DNA from: Emiliania huxleyi CCMP1516
Taxonomy: Eukaryota; Haptophyta; Isochrysidales; Noelaerhabdaceae
DNA: 64,000 nucleotides
Assembly (NCBI RefSeq): GCF_000372725.1
Contig: NW_005200690.1
Coordinates: 1 to 64,000, forward strand
Direction: 5' to 3'
Part shown: positions 51,588 through 61,485 of the stretch, piece after piece
How the letters are laid out: every line of letters begins with the position of its first letter
Numbering within the stretch: the first letter of the stretch is position 1
Notes under the pieces: generated by a model
What the model was told of the DNA's origin: nothing
Database searches by the model: none
What the model saw: only the letters and a program-made list of their open reading frames with translations
Made by a program: the position numbers and the translations under genes

Positions 51588-51921
51588 TGGCTACATCGCA
51601 GCCATCTTGGGTAAGATGGCTGGGGGACAGCCATTTCAGCCATCTACTATGGATGGGGCACAGTCAGTGCAGCCATCCTCCGGAGCATGGCTGGTGATAA
51701 TTCGATGGCAGCCGTCCGCCTCCCCCGCCACACGCACAAATGGCTGCGCGCTTGTCGCCCCCGGCCTCGCGGGACGGATGCCATCGGCTGCCATCGAATT
51801 ACCGCCAGCCATGGCTCTGGAGGAAGGCTGCAATCTCTCTGACGCAGCCATAGTAGATGGCTGAAATGGCTGAAATGGCTGTCCCCCAGCCATCTTTCCC
51901 AAGATGGCTGCGATGTAGCCA
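51588..51921. mobile_element. long palindrome of AGCCAT/ATGGCT repeats (foldback MITE-like)
   Basis: The left arm starts CTACATCGCAGCCATCTTGG at 51590 and reads to CCATCTACTATGG near 51653. The right arm 51849-51919 is its inverse complement with one extra AGCCATTTC unit and a single base change. Arms continue inward with GATAATTCGATGGCAGCCG and its complement near 51788-51812. An RNA copy would fold into one long hairpin. Frames such as MAEMAEMAVPQPS are by-products. Confidence 0.85.
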
Positions 51922-52590
51922 GGTCAGCCAAGAGGGCTCACCTCGCTCGAGGCGGGCGGTGTGTGGCTGCGGTAGTGCATCTCCAGACATGTCTACTAAG
52001 GATGGCTGCTGTGTGTGTGTTGCAGCCATCGGGCTGAAGGATGTGGCTGCACTGCAGCTAGCTCAGCCATCCTTAGGTAAGATGGCTGTGAAGGAGCCAG
52101 CACAGCCATTCTGGTGGTACATTCCGAGGTTAGCCTATAGGTGCTAGGTCTCTCGGAAGCACGCCTTAGCTTTGGCGCATATGCCAGCGCCCGCGGTGAG
52201 TCGGACGTTGTTTCGAGCCATGTGCCGAAGCGCGGCTCGGCGTGCGTCCCAGCTGCGCGAGATGCGGGCACGTGGCTTCTCGAGGCTGCCATTCAGCACG
52301 AGCAGCGCGGTGACTGGAGGCACCTTGTGCAGGTCAAGCGCACGAGATCATGCCTAGAGCTAGCGTCGGGAAGATTGCGTTGTCCTGCTGCTCAGAAGCC
52401 GTTCCCTCCCACTTTTGATTTACTCGAGGGAAGCGCACACATGCCTCACTTCTGATGAGAGGTGTCAACGCATTCCCATGCCGGCCCTGTCCCATGCTCC
52501 AAAGAACCCCGACCACTGGGCTGATCTCGTCAGCACGTGCACCTGGACGCGCCACATCCTGGCGCTCCACGCCGGCGACGCGCGGCGGGC
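51922..52590. other. stretch without a confident gene
   Basis: More AGCCATCC-type units (52020-52115) related to the palindrome, then frames without recognisable domains. Confidence 0.4.
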
Positions 52591-52860
52591 ATGTCGAGCG
52601 CGCTTCGACGAGACGGCCGCGGAGTTGCCGCCATGCAAGCCACCGGGGAGGCGGACGCTGGCTTTCTGGACTGGGCCGGTGGCTTGGACAAAAAGACGAG
52701 CGAGCTACTGCTGGAGCTGCGCCAGGCAGGCGTGGACAGCCGCGTCGACTCCGCGCTCCGAGGGCTGCGTCTTCTCGAGGACCTGAACAACATCATCACG
52801 TGTGTGCTGCAGGAACCGCGCGAGGAGGCTCGAGGGTATGCCTGCGCCCTCACGCGCTAG
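52591..52860 (+). CDS. small hypothetical protein, about 89 aa, possibly a C-terminal exon
   Basis: From ATG 52591 the frame gives a compact helical sequence: EADAGFLDWAGGLDKKTSEL, LLELRQAGVDSRVDSALRGL, RLLEDLNNIITCVLQEP, EEARGYACALTR. Heptad-like leucines suggest a helical bundle or coiled coil. The frame is open upstream to 52537 without an ATG, and residues there (ARRACRARFDE in another frame) hint at a preceding exon. No family is recognised. Confidence 0.4.
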   Translation: MSSALRRDGRGVAAMQATGEADAGFLDWAGGLDKKTSELLLELRQAGVDSRVDSALRGLRLLEDLNNIITCVLQEPREEARGYACALTR

Positions 52861-52927
52861 CCCACGCCCTGCCCCGCAAGATCTCACTCCATCCCGGCCT
52901 GCGGCATACCTCGGCACCCCCTTGCAC

Positions 52928-53215
52928 GGAATCTGAGCGTGAGGGAATCTGAGCGTGAGGGAATCTGAGTGTGAGGGAACCTGGGCAGTCAGTGCCGCGT
53001 AGTGCGGCGTGCGCGCGGGCGTGCGCGCGGGCGTGCGCGGGCGTGCGCGGGCGTGCGCGGGCGTGCGCGCACGTGCGCGGGCGTGCGCGGGCGGGCGCGT
53101 AGTGCTGCGTAGTGCCGCGTAGTGCCGCGTGCGCGCACGTGCGCGGGCGTGCGCGCGCGTGCGCGGCGTGCGCGGGCGTGCGCACGCGTGCGCGGCATGC
53201 GCGGGCAGGGCGCAG
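52928..53215. repeat. GAATCTGAGCGTGAGG and GCGCGGGCGTGC tandem arrays
   Basis: Three to four copies of GAATCTGAGCGTGAGG (52928-52982), then about 200 bp of alternating purine-pyrimidine GCGCGGGCGTGCGCG units (52999-53210). Confidence 0.9.
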
Positions 53216-53413
53216 GCAAGTGCCTGAGGGTATGGGGGTGGGCGCCACCCTGGGGCTACCCATAGCATCGTCGGTTACTGATGGGTATCCGCCGATTTCG
53301 CATGGCCTGGAGGAACGAGGACAGCCCGCCGAGGTCTCGACTCTCGAGGCCGCGGAGGAGGCGTGAGAGCCGGTTTTTGCTTCACCCTCGACGCGAAATA
53401 CCTCTCGCGCCGC

Positions 53414-54236
53414 ATGTCCGTGGTGATCCCCTCCTCCGCGTCGGAGGCGGACGCCGCCCTCGCTAGCGGCTCCTGCGTCGCCAACTTTTGCGCGACCTGG
53501 TGCGAACCGTGCACGCACATGAACGCAGTCTTCGCCGAACTGGCGTCAGAGGGCTCCAACGCGGCGCTACGCTTTGTGCAGATCGACTGCGACGCCTTCC
53601 CGGAGCTGTGCGAGCGCCACGGGCTCGAGTCGGTGCCTGCCTTCCTCTTCTTGCACGGCGGTGCCGTCACCGACACGCTCACCGGCGCATCGGCACCTGA
53701 TTTAGCGCTTAAGGTGCGGCAGAACGCTCTCACCGCGTCGATCCACACCGACGCGGTGGGCGCGCCGCCCGCTGCGGTGCCGATCGAGGAGCGGTGCCGC
53801 CAGCTGACCAGCCGTGCGCCCGTGGTGCTGTTTATGAAGGGCTCGCCCGCCGCGCCGCGCTGCGGCTTCTCGCGCAAGATCTGCGAGCTGCTCACCGAGC
53901 AGAAGGCGCCGTGTGAGCGTCGCCCTCGAGACGAGGAGGCGCGATCGGTTCACACCTGGTGCTGTGAGCAGGTCTCCTTCGACAGCTTCGACATCTTGGC
54001 CGACGAGGAGGTGAGGCAGGGCCTCAAGCAGTTCTCCAACTGGCAGACCCCCTGCTAGCCGCAGGCCAAGGCACGCGCCGGCCCGTCGCTTCACACGGGT
54101 TGGGTGCGTGAACAGGCCGACCTACCCGCAGCTCTACGCCGACGGCAAGCTGCTCGGCGGGCTCGACATCGTGCGCGAGCTCGCCGAGGAGGACGAGCTG
54201 CTCGACTCGATCCCGGCGGCGGCAAAGGCCGCGTGA
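53414..54236 (+). CDS. monothiol glutaredoxin with N-terminal thioredoxin domain (Grx3/4, PICOT-like)
   Basis: Cytosolic/nuclear Fe-S trafficking protein family. Exons 53414-53905, 53972-54042 and 54116-54236 join in phase to 227 residues. ATG 53414 is the first ATG of its frame. The thioredoxin part has [17 protein letters not shown], whose WCEPC active site differs from the classic WCGPC, then [20 protein letters not shown]. The glutaredoxin part has [20 protein letters not shown] (CGFS, monothiol, Fe-S ligand), [20 protein letters not shown] and, after splicing, [20 protein letters not shown]. Both introns are GC-AG (donors AAG-GCGCCG and TG-GCAGAC). With GT donors the WPTYPQLY motif cannot be formed. 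It has one Grx module, like the fungal forms, rather than the two or three in animals and plants. Confidence 0.93.
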
Positions 54237-55065
54237 GCTCTCCGCCTTACGCTAGGCCTTACGCCCATGGAATGAACTCGTGCGTGAGGGTCCCTGTCTG
54301 CCGCCTCTCCTCTCCCCCCTCTCCTACTTCTCTCCTCTCCCGCGCCTCTCTTAGCTAGTTTGCCCCCTGCGCGCGCCGCCCAAACGCGCCAAGGGCAAGG
54401 CGGTGCGCACTGACCGTCGGACTTCTCTGGCGATTTGAGGGGAGACATTTGTTTCATTTCTGTTTTCCTTTTCTCATTTGTGATTTGCGTCTGTGTGAGT
54501 ACTTTGTTCTCTGTGTCACGGCGGTTGACGGCCTACATCGTACGGCTTTTCGCGCGCTTTACACAACGTATTACAATTTACATTGGTCATTGCATGTTCC
54601 ACATGTACTCGTCGTACTGTGGCACGAATAGACAAAAGTCAAATCTCAAACGTGTGCAAATCACTACCGCCGAAGCGCCGCACACTCTGCGCCTGGCTAT
54701 AGGGCGCGGCACAACTCTCACGTGACTCGTGAGCGCTCTCGCCACACGCGTCTGCCGTCTCCGGCGTGCAACACGCGCGCGCGCAACAACGTCCTGCCCA
54801 CACACATACCGCAGCAGCGTATGACATCAATATGGACTCACCGGAGACCGACCATGCAGCCCGTTCATGCGCCGTGACAGAGGCGGGACGGAGAGAAGGG
54901 AGGGATAGGGAGGGCATGCTTGCCACCCAGACTCCGCCACGGCGAGGGGGGGGGGGGGGGGCGAAAGGGGCGGGGGGAAAAAAGGGGGCCAAGGGGCCCC
55001 CGCGCCGCCCTTTTTACAAGCCAAAGTCCCCGCCAATGACAACGTCCCCCCCAAGAACTGCGCTC
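54237..55065. other. intergenic stretch up to the assembly gap
   Basis: 3' flank of the glutaredoxin gene. It carries G runs at 54948-54975, and low-complexity G/C runs that probably caused the gap. Confidence 0.5.
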
Positions 55066-55991
55066 NNNNNNNNNNNNNNNNNNNNNNNNNNNNNNNNNNN
55101 NNNNNNNNNNNNNNNNNNNNNNNNNNNNNNNNNNNNNNNNNNNNNNNNNNNNNNNNNNNNNNNNNCCGGAGGGACCACGTCGCCCAGCCGAGGACCGGCG
55201 TCGTACGACATCTGCTGGTTGATGGAGTTGGGCACGACGCCGGCAGTCATCGGGAACTCGACGGGGGCGGTGTTGACGACGCGGACGACGTTGCCCGAGC
55301 CGGGCGTCTCGAGGATGCAGAAGAAGGGCCGGTCGAGGCCGTCCTCCGTGTACAGCTCGATCACCTGCTTGTTGTTGTTGGGGCCCTGCAGCAGCTCGAT
55401 CCGCGCGTTGAGCGGCCGCCCGTCCGTCTTGAGCAGGACCTGGACGCTGTCGACCGAGGGGTCGAAGGGGTAGGTGCGGAGGGCGCCGCCCTGGATGGTC
55501 ATGCGCGTGTCGAGGCATTCGGCCGACGGGCTGTCGACGTTGTCCGCCACCACGTTTGCGGCGAGGGGGAACTCGATCTGGCCGATGTTGCGGATGGCGA
55601 CTGTGTTTGGGCCGCGGGGCGTCTCGACGACGGCGCTGAAGGGGCGGAGCTGGCCGTTCTCGACGTACACGCGCATCTTGCACGGCGTGTTGTCCGGCCC
55701 CTGCCACAGCTCGATGTCCGCGTCGAGTGGGCGGCCCTCAGTGCTGAGGACCACTTGGACCTGCTCAACCGACGGCGAGCGGTACGACCAGGTGCGGAGC
55801 GAGCCGCCCTGGACCAGGATGGAGGAGTCGACCAGCGGGGGGCCGCCGTCCGCCCGCGCCATGTCGACCCCGGGCGCGGCCTGCATGCCCGTGGCCGGAG
55901 GCATCATCTGCATCTGGACGGCTGGTGCGCGCGCGGCGGGCACGGTACCGACCATCAGGCCGGAGGCGACGCCGGCGCCGGCGAGCATCAT
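55014..55991 (-). CDS. two-repeat protein, possibly plastid- or membrane-targeted, interrupted by the gap
   Basis: ATG 55991 (a second ATG follows at once) opens an Ala/Gly/Val-rich leader ending ARAPAVQMQMMPPATG, like a targeting sequence with a processing site. Two copies of about 100 residues follow. The first has VQGGSLRTWSYRSPSVEQVQ, TEGRPLDADIELWQGPDN and YVENGQLRPFSAVVETPRGP. The second has IQGGALRTYPFDPSVDSVQV, TDGRPLNARIELLQGPNN and YTEDGLDRPFFCILETPGSG. Each ends with a (V/I)EFP block (EFPLAANVV, EFPMTAGVV). The frame reaches the 100-N gap at 55165. Beyond the gap one frame reads VLGGDVVIGGDFGL-stop at 55014, but continuity is unknown. The function is not known. The beta-rich repeat suggests a lectin- or lumen-type fold. 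Confidence 0.7.
   Translation of the reverse strand: MMLAGAGVASGLMVGTVPAARAPAVQMQMMPPATGMQAAPGVDMARADGGPPLVDSSILVQGGSLRTWSYRSPSVEQVQVVLSTEGRPLDADIELWQGPDNTPCKMRVYVENGQLRPFSAVVETPRGPNTVAIRNIGQIEFPLAANVVADNVDSPSAECLDTRMTIQGGALRTYPFDPSVDSVQVLLKTDGRPLNARIELLQGPNNNKQVIELYTEDGLDRPFFCILETPGSGNVVRVVNTAPVEFPMTAGVVPNSINQQMSYDAGPRLGDVVPPXXXXXXXXXXXXXXXXXXXXXXXXXXXXXXXXXXSAVLGGDVVIGGDFGL
55066..55165. other. assembly gap (100 N)
   Basis: Exactly 100 N, the usual placeholder for a gap of unknown length. It lies inside or at the 3' end of the two-repeat gene. Confidence 0.99.
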
Positions 55992-56215
55992 CGAGATACG
56001 CGGCCTGCGCGGGCGTGGGTGGGGCGCCGGGCCGGGGTAAGGGGCCAGGCCCGCGGCGTGCCACGGGGAGCGGCGCGGGCGGGCAGGGCTACATTTTTGC
56101 TCGACAGACTTCGACGTTCGATGTCATCAGCCAGAGATTGCATCTCCCAGCTTCGTTGCGCCCTCGCACTGCTGTGAAGTCCAGATGCTGCGCGACTTCA
56201 AGTTTCTTGTGGAGA
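55992..56215. other. 5' flank of the two-repeat gene
   Basis: No gene is seen. It ends with TGGAGA, the left copy of the direct repeat flanking the next element. Confidence 0.5.
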
Positions 56216-57074
56216 GGAGGGCGCCTGGGTCTAAATTTAGTGCGTGTGAATGAACTTTAGTGATAGTTTAGTGCGCTATTTAGTGCGTGTTCGAGTGCGT
56301 ATATAGTGCGACTTTAACGCAAATTTAGTGCAAATTTAGTGCAAATTTAGTGCAAATTTAGCACATATTTAGTGTGTTTTATCTCCAATTTAGCGCCACA
56401 TTTAGTTCACTTTAGGTGCGGGCAGCTGCAGTACATTTAGTGTGGGTCCCGCATCTTTAGTGCGGGCACGCACCTTTAGCACGGCTTCCCGGCCACACCA
56501 CAGCTAGCCAGGGCCGCGTGCTTTGCTCCTTGGCTGCCAAGAATGCACCACAGGAGATGCCTGGCCCCTGCCCTCATGACCCAAAGGCAGGCTCCCAGTG
56601 AGGCTAGATATGCCGCCCTCCAGAGCAAGATCTCCCGACTGAGCACAGGCACAGCACCGATTCCCGAGAGGAGGACCAGCACAGTTGAATGCGCCACGCT
56701 TCCCGGCAATCGTTTTGCCGCTCGGCGGGCCCGGAGAAGCAGCCCGGAAAGCACCTTTTAGGCTGATATCAGCAGGTTTACTTCGCTCGGTTGGGGATGG
56801 GACGGGGAACTTTTGCGAGTGGGCAGGGAACTGCAGGGGGAGAGGGGGAGGGAGGCCCAGGGAGGGGCTGCGGCTGGATCCTACTGCGCGGCTGGACTAA
56901 AGACGCACTAAACCTCGCTAAATCTGGATGTAAAGTCGACTAAATTTGCGCTAAATTTGCGCTAAATTTGCACTAAAGTTGCACTAAATTCGCACTAAAT
57001 TCGCGCTAAAGTGCACTAAAGATGCAGTACATAAACACTTCACACCGCACTAAATTTAGACCCAGGCGCCCTCC
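56216..57074. mobile_element. TIR-bounded element with GCACTAAATTT subrepeats, 859 bp
   Basis: A 29-bp perfect terminal inverted repeat starting GGAGGGCGCCTGGGTCTAAA at 56216-56244 and 57046-57074, flanked by a TGGAGA direct repeat (56210-56215 and 57075-57080) as a candidate 6-bp target duplication. Both ends consist of 11-14 bp units of the type GCGCTAAATTT. Related copies are at 22598-23492 (one end) and 34690-35005 (inner part). No transposase. A minus-strand frame inside (GLLLRARRAAKRLPG) is not recognisable. Confidence 0.88.
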
Positions 57075-57086
57075 TGGAGAGAGTCC

Positions 57087-59458
57087 ATGCAAGCGCGAGA
57101 CTCCGACACCTCCGAGTCGGACCCTGCGCCCGAAAGAGCTGTCTCAGCTGCAGCAGACGCGGTCCCCGTGCTGCGCCCCACCAAGGAGGAGTGGTACGGA
57201 GGCTTTGGCGCCTACCTCGCCGCTATTCGGCCGCTCCTTGACCAGCACGGAGCCGTGCAGCTCGTCCCTCCGCCAGAGTGGCGCTGGGAGCCGCGTGCCC
57301 TCGCCGCCGACGCGGAGGTGCGACACTAGCGGCCCTCGCACACCGGCTGTCCCACACGAAGTTTCACAACTGGCCATAATCACAAGACCCACACAGTGTT
57401 GGCTCTCCGTCTCCCTGCCAGGTCCGGCCGATCCGACAGAACTGCTTTGGCCGCGGCGGCGTCTTCCAAGCAGTGTACGAGCAGTCGCAAGCGTGCTCCC
57501 CACCACAGTACGCAAAGCTCTGTGCCGCCATGGGGAGAGCCCCGGCCCCTGTCCAGCTCACCTTTGGCGGCGATGAGGCTCCGGCAGAGGCGTGGGCCGA
57601 GCGCGTCGGCGACGCGGCGTGCCAGGCGGCGGAGGCGGCCTTCTGGCGCGGCGTCGCGGGTTGCGCGCCGCTGTACGGCGCGGACTCAGACATCGGCTCG
57701 CTCTTCCCGGCGCCGCCCCGAACTCCGGCTCTTCCCGCCCCCCCGCCGCACCCAGACGCCGCTCAGAGAGGCGCATTTGCCGGGCGCAGGCGGCGCTCGA
57801 GCACTGGAACCTCTCCGCGCTGCCCCGCGGGCCGGAGGACGACCTGCTGCAGGAGGCGGCCGTGCGCATGCCCGGCCTCAACAGCCCGATGGTCTACCTC
57901 GGCGCGTGGCGATCCTTCTTCGCGCTCCACACCGAGGACGCCGAGCTGCAGGGCCTCTCCTACCTCCACTCGGGCGCACCGCCTCCCCCCGCCCGCTCGA
58001 GCGCCACTCCTCCTCCCACCCCCCTCGCCGCCACCCACACACGCCGCCACAACCCGCCACCGCCTGCCACGCCGCCACCCGCCACCAGCACCGCCGCCAG
58101 CGCTGCCGCCACCTCCCCCGCCACGCCAGCGACCTCCACCCCTCGCGCCACGCTCACCCGCGACGCTGCCACGCCCAGGCGCGCCCAAGCAGTGGTACAT
58201 CGTGCCGCCGGCGCACGCGGCGCGCGTGCGTCGCCTCGCCGCCGACGTGTGCGCCTCCGAGGCGGCGGAGTGCTCCCACTTCCTCAGGCACAAGCAGACG
58301 CTGCTCGCGCCGTCCGTGTACCGCGCGTCCAACGTCCCTCTGCGGCGCGCGCTGCAGACGGAGGGCACGTTTGTGGTCGTGCAGGCCCTCCCTCGATCGC
58401 ACCGGAGCCGGAGAGCGGGCTGCCATGCTCGGCGACGGCACCGCCCCGCTCCCCCCCCCCCTCCGCCCGCCCCGGCAGGCGGGCGCCTTCCACTTTGGCT
58501 TCAACCACGGGCCAAACGTCGCCGAGGCGATCAACTTCGCCACGGCGGCCGCGTGGCTGCCCATCGGCCGCACCGCCGCGCCGTGCAGCTGCCGCGGCCA
58601 GACGCCCTTCGTCGAGTCGTCCTCTCTCTTCCAGCGCGCAAGGGCGGCGTGGCCCGAGAGGACGGCCGAGTGGTGGTGCTTTGTCTGCGCGTGCGGCGAG
58701 AGCGAGGGCGTCACCAACTTCGACGCGGCCAACTCGCACCCGACCGGCGAGCAGTTCGAGTGCGTGGTCTGCGGCCTGTGGGGCCACGTCGGCTGCTACG
58801 ACGGCTACGCGGAGCGGATCGCGCAGAGCGGCGCGGAGGCGGAGCTCCACTGCGTCGCTTGCCGCGACGCGTGGCGCGGCGGCGACGGGCGCGGAGAGGC
58901 GCCGCGCCTCGCGCCCGTGCCACCACGAGGGAAGGAGTGTGTCTTCACGCCTCGGAGGTGCGAGCAGGCGTGGCGATTCACTTGCGTCTGCGGCAAGTCA
59001 GAGGGCGCGTCGGACGCGACGGTGGCGGCGGGCGGCGCCGCACCGACCGGCCGGATGTTTGAGTGCGCTGGCTGCGGCGCGTGGTCGCACACGGAGTGCT
59101 ACGACACGTACCGCGGCGTTGACGACGAGGAGCTTCCCTCGCGCATGCAGTGCTGGCGGTGCGCCAGGCGGGGAGCGGCTCATGGCAAGGCAAAGGGCGC
59201 CACGCGGGGAGCCACTCCCGGCAGGCCGCAGGGCAGCGCAAATGGCAGGCCAAAGAGCGCGGCTCCAGCCAGACCAAAGGCCACGCCCCGGTCGGTGGAC
59301 GTCGGAACGGGCGGTGGGGCTCTCCTCTCTCACGGGGCTGCCCATTTCCCTAGGTCTCTGCCGCTTCCGAGGCGGCGAGCAAGCCGAAGGCGGCGGTCGT
59401 TTCCCCGCGCGCTGCTGCAAAGCGCAGGCGCCCACGCTGCGGTCTCGCGGCGGAGTGA
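57087..59458 (+). CDS. JmjN/JmjC histone lysine demethylase with two PHD-like fingers (KDM4-type core)
   Basis: A 2-oxoglutarate/Fe(II) dioxygenase acting on methylated histone lysine. Exon 1 57087-57317 holds the JmjN block VLRPTKEEWYGGFGAYLAAI, QHGAVQLVPPPEW. Exon 2 starts at 57422 (VRPIRQNCFGRGGVFQAVYE). The JmjC exon has YLGAWRSFFALHTEDAELQG with the HxE iron ligands and, across GC-AG introns, LSYLHSGAPKQWY and then AGAFHFGFNHGPNVAEAINF with the distal His. Two tandem Cys-rich fingers follow (WWCFVCACGESEG...FECVVCGLWGHVGCY, and FTCVCGKSEG...FECAGCGAWSHTECY). The tail is basic (KAAVVSPRAAAKRRRPR), stop 59456-59458. The strand before the last ligand looks about eight residues shorter than usual. 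The ATG lies 12 bp beyond a transposable element end. Confidence 0.87.
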
Positions 59459-60046
59459 CGGTCGGCGTGACGCGCGGTCGTCTGCGGCCGTTTAAAGGCA
59501 GCGGACGACGACGAAGTGCCACCGACAACGTGATATAGGCCTCGTCGCAACCCGACGCAAAAGGAATACCATTCAGCCTGGGAGGGTTTGCTAAACTGTA
59601 AATAAAAAACAATAATTGATAAACAAAAAAATAATTGAAACGTACGCGGTACAGTACGGGGTGTGGAGGGTGAGTTGAACAAGGGGTTGTGCGCCGGGCC
59701 CTCCTGCTCGGCTCCAGCCCCTGTTGATAGGTCCAGGTGATAGTCCTGGATGGGCAATGCATACGCCTCACTGGGCCTTAGATCGCCCGACCGCGTCCCG
59801 GTGCTCTGCCGTCGGATTTGTGACTCCGCCGCACCGCGCCGCGGCCGGGGGCCCTCCGGAGGCCGAGGATGGCCGTGACGGACCGGGACGAGCTCTGGGA
59901 GGTTCAGTGTCAGTGTATATATTGTAGAGACCAACCATGTCCACAATATCTCTCAGTCTAGCTAAGCCTGGGAAGGCGATGCTGGGGCCGTACAGCAGCT
60001 TGATGCATGCCACCGAAGCGGCGCTGTCGAGGTTCGCCGAGCGCGG
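59459..60046. other. intergenic stretch
   Basis: AT-rich at 59590-59650 (likely 3' UTR/polyadenylation region of the demethylase gene). Nothing else recognised. Confidence 0.5.
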
Positions 60047-60197
60047 CGAAATCCGGGGACACCGTCACCGACGAGCGCGTTGGAGTATTCACTCCGGACA
60101 AAGACGGCTACACGCACACGAGCCGCGGTCGTGTAGCCGTCTTGGCGGCGAGGCGCGGGACCGTCTGTGGCGAAGTGGGTCGCGTCCCCGGATTTCG
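60047..60197. repeat. nested palindrome with hairpin
   Basis: Outer arms CGAAATCCGGGGAC (60047-60060) and GTCCCCGGATTTCG (60184-60197). Inner arms AAGACGGCTACAC (60101-60113) and GTGTAGCCGTCTT (60131-60143) with a 17-base loop. There is a further small hairpin at 60082-60095. It could be a foldback repeat or a structured RNA. Confidence 0.7.
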
Positions 60198-60320
60198 TTC
60201 AACCCACCCTCCACACCTCTAACGGTACGCCGGACCGTAACGCCTCGGACCGTCCACGGAGGTACGGCGCTACGTACGGCTCTATATAATGTGGGGACCC
60301 AGGCCAACAGCAAGTGGGAC

Positions 60321-61174
60321 ATAGTCTGAGGGTATCCTAAAAGTTCGGCCGATTTGGGTCAAAACGCTAAAAGTTTTAGGAAAAAAGAAAAGGTAAAAGC
60401 ACTGCTAGCAGTTGATTTGGGGCAAAACGACAAAAGTGGGCCCGCCCGGGGCAAAATGGTAAAAGTCGACTGTGCTTTCGTGCAGCCGGGTTGACGCGGG
60501 GCCTCGGATTTAGCCAAAGTGACCCATCGCGCAGCACATGACGACCGCTCACCGCTTGTGCAAGCGTGATCACTCGCTGCTGCACTGGCTGCTGCTGCAC
60601 CTGACCCAGCGCGTGTGAAGGCACTTGCCGAGGCTGCGGCCGAAGCGGTGTAGGCAGACAACGATGCGGCGTGACGGGCGCGCGCGCGCGCGGGCGGAGT
60701 GGCGGACGCGAGGACGCTGCCGTCAGACGAGGGGTTGCTATCATACGCAAGCACGAGCGGTCGGTGACTCGACGGCGTGTACATCACCGTTGCCCAGGCG
60801 CGAAAGTGTGTTGTGGGAGGATGCGTCCTTATGTGTTACAAACTTGTAGCGCTACATGTTTGGACACACACCGGCGGGCGCTTTCGAGGCGAGCGGCAGC
60901 ATTTTTCTTGCCATAGTGGAACTACTTGTCGTTTGCGGGACGTCGGACGATAGCTAGCACTTACTGCACCCGGCGCGCAGCGCGAAGAAAGAAAATTTTG
61001 AAAAATGCTAAGAGTCCTCCTACGGGAATGTACGTAAGAGCTACACACACTGAAAAGTTGGGCGGCCTCCGAGACGACCAAAGTGGTAAAAGTCGCACTC
61101 TCACCTGACCCGATCAAAAGCGTAAAAGCACCCCCGACGGGCGAGGCTCCAGAAACCTAACCCTCAGACTATTG
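60321..61174. mobile_element. non-autonomous DNA element, 854 bp, with flanking 9-bp direct repeat
   Basis: Ends ATAGTCTGAGGG (60321) and CCCTCAGACTAT(TG) (61174), with AAGTGGGAC directly repeated at 60312-60320 and 61175-61183. The subterminal regions contain several TAAAAG and GGTAAAAG motifs. No coding frame was recognised in the interior. A 9-bp duplication suggests a Mutator-like element, or hAT if read as 8 bp. Confidence 0.75.
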
Positions 61175-61342
61175 AAGTGGGACGAACGAGGGCCGCGACG
61201 GCGGCTCAAGCGGGAGGGAGCGGAGACGGTGGGGGTGGCCAGCGAGCGAAGTGGGAGAGACTGATGATGCTCCTTCGACTTAGGGAGCGGTTCAGCTGCT
61301 GGGCGGGCTTCAGGGTGGTGCTCACGCGAGAAAAGGAATCGA

Positions 61343-61485
61343 CGCGAACGCGCACCCCCCAGGGCTAGGGCTCTCTTGCCCGCAGCCCGATCCCGATCAT
61401 CTGGCCCGCTGGGTGTGCTTCTTAGCCCCCTGGCCCTGGATGAGATGATGTGAGGCTGATGACTGCACTCCAAGTGCTCCAAGAC
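61343..61485 (+). repeat. dispersed repeat, copy 2 (partner at 7490-7640)
   Basis: Collinear with 7490-7640. Here it is followed directly by retroposon copy E, so it may be part of that element's 5' region. Confidence 0.8.

Noticed and set aside
51595-52130. Proteins rich in MAEMAVPQPS or AISAI repeats
   Set aside because: They are translations of the AGCCAT/ATGGCT palindrome. Equally long frames exist on both strands.
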